Shown here piece after piece: positions 1 to 5,710 of a DNA stretch of 13,107 bases. A program made the position numbers and the translations under genes. The first letter of the stretch is position 1. Each line of letters begins with the position of its first letter. The DNA comes from Candidatus Peregrinibacteria bacterium (lineage in GTDB: Bacteria; Patescibacteriota; Gracilibacteria; UM-FILTER-43-11): NCBI GenBank assembly GCA_030637565.1, contig DAOWGG010000058.1:1-13107 (forward strand), written 5' to 3'. Below the pieces are notes generated by a model. The model did no database searches and was not told the origin of the DNA. It saw only the letters and a program-made list of their open reading frames with translations.

Positions 1-583
1 TCGCTTCGTCTCCTGCAGCTGTGGCGTAAAGAACACCGCCCCAGATCATTACGAGGATAGAAACTGCTACCACCAATTTACTGAGTAGGGAAATCACTTT
101 ATCGACCAAGCCTCCCAAGTCCTTATTTCCTGTATCAGCAAGTAGGGTTGCATCTTTTCCGTCACAGTCTTCATCAATTCCGTTGTCTGGAGCGTCGAAA
201 GCTCCTGGATTCACCTGACTTCCGCGAAGAGGAGTGGTTACTTTTGCTGGGTCATAAACATTACTGCTTTTTCCAATAACAGGACTATCACATCGTTTTG
301 GCTCAGCTCCTTTTTTAAAATTAAGCTCGTCACACGTCTCTTCTTCGGTTAATTCAGCCCCCTTATATATATTGTAATATTCTTCCCATTGAATCGGGCT
401 ATAATTTCCAGAATCCGCATAAGGAGTATTTGGTGCAATCTCTCGCATTACAATATTAGAGATCGCAATATAACCATCACCGTCCTGATCACATTCAGCG
501 GCCAATGCAGCAGGTGCTACAAAGAGACCAAGAAGAATTGAGGTGGTCAAAAAGCTGATGATTTTTTTATTGTTGAATTTCAT
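1..583 (-). CDS. Exported protein with MopE-like metal-binding motif and VirB2/TrbC-like membrane module (partial, C-terminus missing)
   Basis: Read on the minus strand from the ATG at 583-581; 194 codons are open and the frame leaves the window at position 1. Residues 1-29 form a signal peptide with a lysine-rich start and a hydrophobic core, and a plausible cleavage after ALA at 28. Just after it comes CDQDGDGYIA (31-40), a calcium-loop-like DxDxDG stretch. NPGAFDAPDNGIDEDCDGKD (125-144) matches the MopE-type putative metal-binding motif (PF11617-like). Residues 158-194 are a hydrophobic helix ending in GGVLYATAAGDEA, the same signature as GGVRYALAAGDDE in the gene at 753-1106, so the missing part probably holds the second helix of a VirB2/TrbC-like pilin module. 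Role is inferred: a surface or membrane subunit of a type IV secretion or pilus-like system with a metal-stabilised outer domain. It has its own likely promoter (616-643). There is no Shine-Dalgarno; the leader ends ACCACCAC-ATG. Confidence 0.8.
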   Translation of the reverse strand, partial: MKFNNKKIISFLTTSILLGLFVAPAALAAECDQDGDGYIAISNIVMREIAPNTPYADSGNYSPIQWEEYYNIYKGAELTEEETCDELNFKKGAEPKRCDSPVIGKSSNVYDPAKVTTPLRGSQVNPGAFDAPDNGIDEDCDGKDATLLADTGNKDLGGLVDKVISLLSKLVVAVSILVMIWGGVLYATAAGDEA

Positions 584-615
584 GTGGTGGTTGGTCGTGT
601 TGGTTGTTCAAAAAA

Positions 616-643
616 AGTATACAATTAATAGAATTGAACACAA
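616..643 (-). promoter_or_regulatory. Putative sigma70-type promoter for the minus-strand gene at 1-583
   Basis: On the minus strand, TTGTGT (643-638) is followed after 16 bases by TATACT (621-616), a five-of-six match to TATAAT. This would start transcription about 25 bases before the ATG at 583. The -35 is weak (three of six), so the call rests mainly on the -10 and position. Confidence 0.45.
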
Positions 644-704
644 GGTTTTATGTTAAAAAGTTGTAGACATTTTTTATAAATATTTTTTAGTACAGAGGTA
701 AAAC

Positions 705-746
705 CAATGTAACAAATTCGTTACATTGTAACAAAAAAATGTTACA
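705..746. promoter_or_regulatory. Two tandem TGTAAC-N-GTTACA dyads, probable operator pair
   Basis: The first dyad (705-728) has 9-bp arms CAATGTAAC and GTTACATTG around a 6-bp centre. The second (727-746) has 7-bp arms TGTAACA and TGTTACA around six A residues. They share two bases, so their centres lie 20 bp apart, about two helical turns, on one face of the DNA. The layout resembles a TyrR-type box (TGTAAA-N6-TTTACA) in geometry only; no regulator is identified. They sit upstream of the putative promoter for the 1-583 gene and directly after the stop of the gene at 753-1106. They could also form weak AT-rich RNA hairpins, but no T-run follows the second one as in an intrinsic terminator. 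Confidence 0.6.
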
Positions 747-752
747 GACAAG

Positions 753-1106
753 CTAAGAAATAGTACCAATAATAAAGTAGGCGAGGGTTCTAGCAAGTAA
801 CGAAACCGCTAATCCAACCAAGCTCCATATCATCATTCGTTTCGCTTTTCGAAGTTTTTCATCATCACCAGCCGCTAATGCGTAGCGGACACCACCCATC
901 ATCAAAAATACAACAGCCGCAGCTGCCACTAAGGTCATTAAACTTCCTGCGGCAGAAAGAATGATTTCAGCAATATTCGATTCAGTACTGATCGCTGTCG
1001 AAGGAATCGCCGTACATCCAATGGATGGATCAGCCATACTTCCGTCAGGACATGGAATTAGCTCCTGAGCTTTCACTGTTTTAATAAGTCCATTGGAAAC
1101 GTGCAT
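753..1106 (-). CDS. VirB2/TrbC-like two-helix membrane protein (pilin-like)
   Basis: A 117-residue protein. Residues 14-31 (QELIPCPDGSMADPSIGC) are an extracytoplasmic stretch with two cysteines. Residues 46-76 and 91-114 are two hydrophobic helices joined by a short charged turn, GGVRYALAAGDDEKLRKAKR. This helix, (A)xGDDEK, basic turn, helix pattern is that of the TrbC/VirB2 family (PF04956-like), whose members form conjugative or secretion pili, and of many short CPR proteins. It begins 12 bases after the stop of the gene at 1119-1697, so it is the last gene of the VirB6-like operon. The start is odd: the 13 residues before VKA-QEL look like the end of a signal peptide, but a hydrophobic core is missing and an in-frame stop upstream rules out a longer form. 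No Shine-Dalgarno is visible (CACCAAAAACAA-ATG). Confidence 0.8.
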   Translation of the reverse strand: MHVSNGLIKTVKAQELIPCPDGSMADPSIGCTAIPSTAISTESNIAEIILSAAGSLMTLVAAAAVVFLMMGGVRYALAAGDDEKLRKAKRMMIWSLVGLAVSLLARTLAYFIIGTIS

Positions 1107-1118
1107 TTGTTTTTGGTG

Positions 1119-1697
1119 TTATAAGAAGTAATTGATTAAGGTACTGACAGCAGTATAGGCAAGTAGCCCTATAATAAGCCCGAGAACCGCATAGCGAACG
1201 GAGTGATGAGCTTTATTTATTTTTTCAGTATCACCCTTTGCTGTCACATAAAGAAATCCAGAATAGACCAGCATAATAACAGAGAAGGCCGCGATGATGC
1301 CGATTAAAATATTTGTTGCATTGTTAATAACTGTTGGAATGTCACTTAGATACCCAGAGGTACCTTCAGCAGGTCGATGAAGTGTTCGTATAAGTACTCC
1401 AGAAAAAATAACAATCACAATCGCAACAAAAGATCCGAAAATCATTTGTCGACCCTGAGAAATTCGTTCATCGTTCCCGCCAGAGCCAACATAAAAGAAA
1501 GCTCCAAGAACAATAAAGAAAATTGCTAAGGCAATAATTACCTGAGATCCGTAACTCCAAATTAGCGAGATAAATTCACCAAAATTAGAAACTTCACCTA
1601 GGGCAGTTTGAGTTGTTTCTTGGGCATGGGCCACTGCAGGAAGGAAGAATCCTGAAAAGCTTATGAGCCTAATGATGTGTCTTGAAATTTTATTCAT
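1119..1697 (-). CDS. Exported four-helix protein made of two VirB2/TrbC-like modules
   Basis: A 192-residue protein. I chose the ATG at 1697-1695: it gives MNKISRHIIRL, a good signal peptide ending AVAHA-Q (cleavage after 25), whereas an ATG further upstream (1784) would overlap the previous gene by 95 bases and place a long basic tail before it. The chosen start overlaps the upstream stop by 8 bases (ATGAATAA), typical of translational coupling, and is preceded by AAAAAGG. The mature part holds two copies of the same unit: helix 46-70, FFYVGSGGNDERI turn, helix 85-105; then helix 128-151, FLYVTAKGDTEKI turn, helix 168-190. Each unit resembles one VirB2/TrbC-like protein such as that at 753-1106. 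Likely a structural membrane subunit of the same apparatus; whether it polymerises is unknown. Confidence 0.8.
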   Translation of the reverse strand: MNKISRHIIRLISFSGFFLPAVAHAQETTQTALGEVSNFGEFISLIWSYGSQVIIALAIFFIVLGAFFYVGSGGNDERISQGRQMIFGSFVAIVIVIFSGVLIRTLHRPAEGTSGYLSDIPTVINNATNILIGIIAAFSVIMLVYSGFLYVTAKGDTEKINKAHHSVRYAVLGLIIGLLAYTAVSTLINYFL

Positions 1698-4179
1698 CCT
1701 TTTTCTTATTGGATTTTTGACGTGATTTTCTATCCTTATGTTTTTTAGATTTTTTATCCTTTTCACCCCCCTCTTCAGAGTCATCAGGCTTTAATTTTGT
1801 TTCTTCTTTTTGTGTCTTTAGCTGAGTCGTTTCTGACTTCTTTTTATCAGCGTCGGTTTTTACCGAAACTTGAACTTCAACGGGTTGAGCAATATTCATT
1901 GTTTGCTCACGAACTGTGCTTGTCGAAGAGGTGGTTCCACCTCCTTCTCTAATTTGAGTCTCGACTTCATGAATTTCTGTCATCATTCGCGCTGCATCGG
2001 CATCACCGCGACTGGCCCTTTCACTAATCTCCTGTCGAACGGCGACCACTTGTTGTTGTCTTGTTTTATCTGAAATAGAATCGGGGGAAGCCATGGTTTC
2101 AATCGATTTCTTATGAGCATTTCGAGATCCCTTGGCATCACCCGCAGTTAAATCAACAAGGTCACGTATTTTAGATACTGCTAAATGTTCTGGTAAAAAT
2201 GAATGAGCTGTCTCAGTAGGGTTTACTTTTGTTCGTTCAAGATTTTTCATTGAGGAGGGAAGCGCACTAGCTTGATTCAATCGAGAGGTTGATGAGCCTA
2301 AAAGTCCTTTGAAGCTTTCGGTTAACTTTTTTGGTTCAGACCCCTTCTCTTTAGTTCCAGTTTTTTCTAAAATGTCTCCAACCGCAGGAGTGAGATTCGA
2401 TCGGATTTTTTGTGCTTTGTCTGAAATAACAGCAGTTGCTCCCGACCACATGCGTTGGCGAGTGAGCATGAAAGCAAAGAAAATTGGCAAGTAAAGCATC
2501 ACCAAAAACAAAACATATTCCATCATCTGAGGGGTGGTGCTGAGTGTATTAACGACCTGACTTCCTGGTAAATAGAATCCAACATTAGAAAGAACTCCAA
2601 ATTCTCCAAGTCCTGGATAAGCACTATCGATAGGCAGTCCAACCGCTTGCCAAATATTAACAACAATCGAAATTCCTAAGGCCATCAAAGGTCCAATTAG
2701 AAGCCAGCGAGCATAAATCCCCATCCAGTTATAAAAATAACTGCGAGTGAATCGAAAGATAGCGAGCAAGAAGAGGATTGGAGAAACAATCATTAAAGCC
2801 CACAAAATGACAATTCGAAGCAGAAATATGAGAGCCATGGCAAAGTAGGCAACTCCTGTTAGTAGGACCATCAGTGCAGAAAAAATAATGTTTTCCTGAT
2901 CGGGATTGAAACTTTTTTCATCAAGTAATTGAATCGATTGACTGAGAGGAACTTGGACTTTTATATCATTGCCAGTTGATCGCAATTGAATAGTTTGATC
3001 CGCTTCACCCCCTAAAATGGCACCTGTATAGCTAGGGGTCAGAAAGTCTTGTTCCAGCTGTCCAATGGTAATGTTGGCAGGGATTGGCTCTCCTTCAGGT
3101 GTTTCGCCAGCAGAAAATTTTAAGCCAATTTCTTTTTGTGCAGATCGTTTTAATACATTGGTTTCATTCTGGTAGCCCACCGCATTCCCATCATTGTACG
3201 AAGGAGTTTCTACAATGCTGGAAATCTGAACTCCACTCATAAATGTTTTTTGTAAAAGTCCTGTTCCGTCAATCAGTAGTTGGTTGATAGGAAGTGCAAA
3301 GTTAACAAAAATAACGGCGAGCCCATAAACCAAAACAACCTGTCTCAAATATTTTCGTGGAATCAAAAGGCTGAACATCCACATGGCGGCAATCGCCAAA
3401 AGCCCGATAATAAATAAGCTGTTCACAACGGTGAGAACTTTCAAATAACTACTGCGAATGGCAGGGTTATGAAAGCCACTATCGTTAATGTTTAGAGTCC
3501 AGGCCAGAGCTTCTTTTCCACGAATCATAAACTTAAGCCCACCAGTTACAAGGGCGCTGAATTCCCAATTAGGGTTATCTTGAACATCAAAAAGAGCGAG
3601 CCCTTGGCTGGTGGAGGGTTCACCCAATTCAAATTCTTCTGTAAGCCCAAGCGAAGCATCCAATCCAGTCTGCCCAGCAAAGGCAGCGGAAGACCCTGAA
3701 ACGATGAACTCAGCAGTTTTAAAATTATTTTGAACAATATCTCCATCAGGGTTCTGTTGAGAAATGCTCATAGTTGTAATAACTTCCATTCCATTTTTTG
3801 CCGTTGGATTTACAGTGGCTGTGAATCCAATCGTTCCCGCTGAATTTCCTGGGATTGTATCAAAATAACAACGAATCGTAACATCAGCGTTACGGCAGTA
3901 TTCAGTATTCCCAATTGAAACATTGGTCAGGCGATTCTCATTGTAATCAATAACAAGCTCAACACCTTCTGCAAGTCCGCTTTTCCCATTGCCATAGCTA
4001 ATAATAAAATCCACCTCCTGGCCTGGCGCAGGGTTACTCGGAATAACCGATGCATTAGTAATTGCAGGATCACTACCTCCCGATTGAGCCAGTGCAGGCA
4101 AGGGATTGAGCAATAAATTCCCTAGCACAAATAGTAGGATTAAGGGGGTGACGATAATTTTGGTGAAGATTCGTTTCAT
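1690..4179 (-). CDS. VirB6/TrbL-like polytopic protein with DUF11-like outer domain and charged cytoplasmic tail
   Basis: An 829-residue protein. Residues 1-31 are a signal peptide (PALA-QSGG). Residues 37-160 form a beta-rich extracytoplasmic domain like DUF11/CARDB (SNPAPGQEVDFIISYGNG, later DYNENRLTNVSIG). Hydrophobic helices lie near 249-272, 280-298, 431-456, 457-477, 491-511 and 553-573, with an outer loop of about 130 residues after the second. The clustered helices around RIVILWALMIVSPILFLLAI recall the VirB6/TrbL family (PF04610-like), the inner-membrane channel component of type IV secretion systems. Residues 575-829 are cytoplasmic, rich in Lys, Glu, Ser and Thr, and end in a strongly basic KDKKSKKHKDRKSRQK stretch. 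It is the first gene of the minus operon, with the promoter at 4203-4231. The fold call is from topology and context, so moderate. Confidence 0.7.
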   Translation of the reverse strand: MKRIFTKIIVTPLILLFVLGNLLLNPLPALAQSGGSDPAITNASVIPSNPAPGQEVDFIISYGNGKSGLAEGVELVIDYNENRLTNVSIGNTEYCRNADVTIRCYFDTIPGNSAGTIGFTATVNPTAKNGMEVITTMSISQQNPDGDIVQNNFKTAEFIVSGSSAAFAGQTGLDASLGLTEEFELGEPSTSQGLALFDVQDNPNWEFSALVTGGLKFMIRGKEALAWTLNINDSGFHNPAIRSSYLKVLTVVNSLFIIGLLAIAAMWMFSLLIPRKYLRQVVLVYGLAVIFVNFALPINQLLIDGTGLLQKTFMSGVQISSIVETPSYNDGNAVGYQNETNVLKRSAQKEIGLKFSAGETPEGEPIPANITIGQLEQDFLTPSYTGAILGGEADQTIQLRSTGNDIKVQVPLSQSIQLLDEKSFNPDQENIIFSALMVLLTGVAYFAMALIFLLRIVILWALMIVSPILFLLAIFRFTRSYFYNWMGIYARWLLIGPLMALGISIVVNIWQAVGLPIDSAYPGLGEFGVLSNVGFYLPGSQVVNTLSTTPQMMEYVLFLVMLYLPIFFAFMLTRQRMWSGATAVISDKAQKIRSNLTPAVGDILEKTGTKEKGSEPKKLTESFKGLLGSSTSRLNQASALPSSMKNLERTKVNPTETAHSFLPEHLAVSKIRDLVDLTAGDAKGSRNAHKKSIETMASPDSISDKTRQQQVVAVRQEISERASRGDADAARMMTEIHEVETQIREGGGTTSSTSTVREQTMNIAQPVEVQVSVKTDADKKKSETTQLKTQKEETKLKPDDSEEGGEKDKKSKKHKDRKSRQKSNKKKDE

Positions 4180-4202
4180 TAATAATTACAAATAATCTTT
4201 AT

Positions 4203-4231
4203 ATTATACCTTATTTCACTCATAAAATCAA
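4203..4231 (-). promoter_or_regulatory. Sigma70-type promoter for the VirB6-like operon
   Basis: On the minus strand, TTGATT (4231-4226), 17 bases, then TATAAT (4208-4203), a perfect -10. The expected start leaves a leader of about 20 bases before the ATG at 4179. The 17 bases from 4210 to 4194 match the plus promoter at 4550-4566 with one mismatch. Confidence 0.7.
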
Positions 4232-4241
4232 TGTAACAATT
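4231..4241 (+). promoter_or_regulatory. ATGTAACAATT box 1, next to the minus-strand -35
   Basis: An exact copy of the 11-mer also found at 4424 and 4538. It abuts (one base shared) the -35 of the VirB6-like operon promoter, a position usual for either an activator or a repressor site. Confidence 0.5.
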
Positions 4242-4253
4242 AGTGGAACTAGG

Positions 4254-4287
4254 AATTACAACGTTATAACGTCATAATGTTGTAATT
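4254..4287. promoter_or_regulatory. 34-bp near-perfect palindrome, probable operator
   Basis: The outer arms AATTACAAC (4254-4262) and GTTGTAATT (4279-4287) pair fully. The inner part pairs TTAT with ATAA and AC with GT, leaving only two mismatched pairs over 17. It lies about 50 bases upstream of the minus-strand -10 and about 260 upstream of the plus promoter. There is no adjacent T-run and no upstream gene pointing into it, so a protein-binding site is more likely than a terminator. Confidence 0.6.
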
Positions 4288-4423
4288 TATGGCATGATCA
4301 TTAGACAAATCCAAAATTTTATGACATTTATTTTTTGGCTTATTTAATTGAAAAATCAATAAAAATAACTTGTTAGTTTGTCAAGCTTTTCATAATAAAA
4401 AAACCACCTTCTCTGAAAATAAG

Positions 4424-4434
4424 ATGTAACAATT
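4424..4434 (+). promoter_or_regulatory. ATGTAACAATT box 2
   Basis: The second exact copy of the 11-mer, in the same orientation, about 115 bases upstream of the plus-strand -10. It has no promoter of its own that I can support. Confidence 0.45.
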
Positions 4435-4471
4435 AAAAATTATCTAAAATCAAAACTCAAAATAATCCTTA

Positions 4472-4494
4472 GTTTTTTGAGATGTTTTTTGAGA
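4472..4494 (+). repeat. Two-copy 12-bp tandem repeat GTTTTTTGAGA(T)
   Basis: GTTTTTTGAGA occurs at 4472-4482 and 4484-4494, with one base between copies. CTCAAAA at 4456-4462 is complementary to TTTTGAG at 4475-4481, so a weak hairpin is also possible. The block lies 35-57 bases upstream of the plus -35 and may bind a regulator. Confidence 0.5.
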
Positions 4495-4528
4495 ACCATT
4501 AAATAATAAAACTGTCAACACCAACGGA

Positions 4529-4557
4529 TTGCTGATTATGTAACAATTTGGTATAAT
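4529..4557 (+). promoter_or_regulatory. Sigma70-type promoter for the YidC-like and surface-protein operon
   Basis: TTGCTG (4529-4534), 17 bases, then TATAAT (4552-4557), preceded by TGG as in an extended -10. The leader would be about 30 bases before the ATG at 4594. The third ATGTAACAATT box lies inside the spacer, so a protein bound there should block RNA polymerase. Confidence 0.75.
4538..4548 (+). promoter_or_regulatory. ATGTAACAATT box 3, inside the plus promoter spacer
   Basis: The third exact copy of the 11-mer, between -35 (ends 4534) and -10 (starts 4552). This position fits a repressor operator; alternatively the box could itself replace a weak -35 for a special sigma factor. Confidence 0.5.
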
Positions 4558-4593
4558 ATAGAGATTTGATTTTATCTTGAAACAAAAAACAAA

Positions 4594-5706
4594 ATGAAAC
4601 CACTTGCCCATAAAGCAAAAAAATTCAGCTTCGCCTTAGTCACACTTACTCTCTTTGCAGCCAGTTTGTATCTGGCATATCGTCAGGGAAGTTTGCCTGA
4701 AGTAACCGACTCATCAATAAACGATAGTGTATTAAGGGGGGTGGCAGCAAGTCCACTGATTTACACTGGCATTAAAGCGCAAATAGCAAAATTATTTGCA
4801 GTGGTATTTAATAGCCTAATGACCTTCATGGGCAAAAGCGTGATGCTCGGAATTGTTACATTGGCACTTTTGGTTGAACTGCTTTTACTTTACCCAAGTG
4901 TTCGAATTCAGCTAAAGCAGAAAAAGATTCATTTGTTTCATAAAAAGCTAATAGACAAATTCAACAAAGGCGAATTGGCCGTAAGTGAAACAGAAGATGA
5001 ACTTCATAAGCTCTACGACGTGAATGAAAAAATTCATCATCGTGGGGCATGGATGGTCGTCATTCAGGTTTTATTATTTTTCTTTACATTCTGGGGATTG
5101 AGCTTGATTGTAAAGGCTCCTGGCCTCATTACTGGCTCATGGAGTGTTTTGAACTTTAGTTTACTTTCCAAAGCACAAGGTTTATTTCTTCCAGTCATGA
5201 CAGCCTTGGTTTATTTTGTTCATGCTTTGGCAAAAATTTATTACAAAGAAAAAGAGGACTACATCAGTTCGTCCCAAACTACCATGGCGCTTGTTTTCGC
5301 GGTTGTGGGCGCAGTGCTGGTTTATACATTCGCTGGAAAATTTGCAGTAGCCTTATCCGTATACTTTGTTACACTCGTTTCCTTTGCAACCATTCGCTAC
5401 ATTGTAGTGGAGCAGCACGCAAAAAAATGGGGGACGATGGCTCAGCGTGAATTGATCAAAATGTTACGTGAGGCAGGGCCTCATAAAAATCGATTTGCTT
5501 ATTTCTCAAGAGTTTGGAACCAGTTGCCAATCGTTCGAAATATTAACTTCAATCTTTTAGAAGAGGCACTTTCAATGACTCTCGGCTTAATGTTGGCACT
5601 CAGCTTTTTTGGAGCCTTCCAAGAACGAACCGATGCGAATGCATATATAAAGCAGATTCAGCCAATCACGATTGTTCAGGTAAATACTAACCATAACCTT
5701 TTATAA
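4594..5706 (+). CDS. YidC/Oxa1/Alb3-like membrane protein insertase homologue (divergent)
   Basis: A 370-residue protein. A helix at 12-29 acts as signal or anchor. The core then follows YidC order: helix 83-101 ending LLLYPSVRIQ, a charged cytoplasmic hairpin (105-148) with HKLYDVNEKI where YidC proteins carry LY followed by the next helix, helix 152-173 (VVIQVLLFFFTFWGL), helix 196-214 after LLSKAQGLFLP, and helices 228-246 and 250-270. A further helix (322-342) is extra. YidC proteins insert and fold membrane proteins, alone or with SecYEG. The groove arginine of the family, expected in the first core helix (IRLILLP), appears as Glu95 (VELLLLYP), so function may be altered. It is the first gene of the plus operon and lies 4 bases before the first anchored surface protein, suggesting a dedicated role. 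The assignment rests on topology and partial motifs. No Shine-Dalgarno (AACAAAAAACAAA-ATG). Confidence 0.6.
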   Translation: MKPLAHKAKKFSFALVTLTLFAASLYLAYRQGSLPEVTDSSINDSVLRGVAASPLIYTGIKAQIAKLFAVVFNSLMTFMGKSVMLGIVTLALLVELLLLYPSVRIQLKQKKIHLFHKKLIDKFNKGELAVSETEDELHKLYDVNEKIHHRGAWMVVIQVLLFFFTFWGLSLIVKAPGLITGSWSVLNFSLLSKAQGLFLPVMTALVYFVHALAKIYYKEKEDYISSSQTTMALVFAVVGAVLVYTFAGKFAVALSVYFVTLVSFATIRYIVVEQHAKKWGTMAQRELIKMLREAGPHKNRFAYFSRVWNQLPIVRNINFNLLEEALSMTLGLMLALSFFGAFQERTDANAYIKQIQPITIVQVNTNHNLL

Positions 5707-5710
5707 TTTT

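Larger units (their letters stand above)
4180..4593. other. Divergent intergenic regulatory region
   Basis: 414 bases without a convincing gene, very AT-rich, between the starts of the VirB6-like gene (minus) and the YidC-like gene (plus). It contains a promoter for each direction, three identical ATGTAACAATT boxes, a 34-bp near-palindrome and a 12-bp tandem repeat. Between 4290 and 4420 I see only A- and T-runs and no small ORF or RNA structure that I can support. Confidence 0.8.

Noticed and set aside
1..583. UGA recoded as glycine, as in Gracilibacteria or Absconditabacteria
   Set aside because: No reading frame contains an internal in-frame TGA that needs to be read through; all genes end normally with TAA or TAG.
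705..746. Intrinsic terminator for the gene ending at 753
   Set aside because: The stems are AT-rich, the T-run lies in the loop rather than after the stem, and the tandem dyad geometry fits operators better; a weak terminator role is not excluded.
1698..1784. An upstream start that would add 29 residues to the protein at 1119-1697
   Set aside because: It overlaps the VirB6-like gene by 95 bases and puts a basic tail before a normal signal peptide; the ATG at 1697 gives the classic stop-start overlap.
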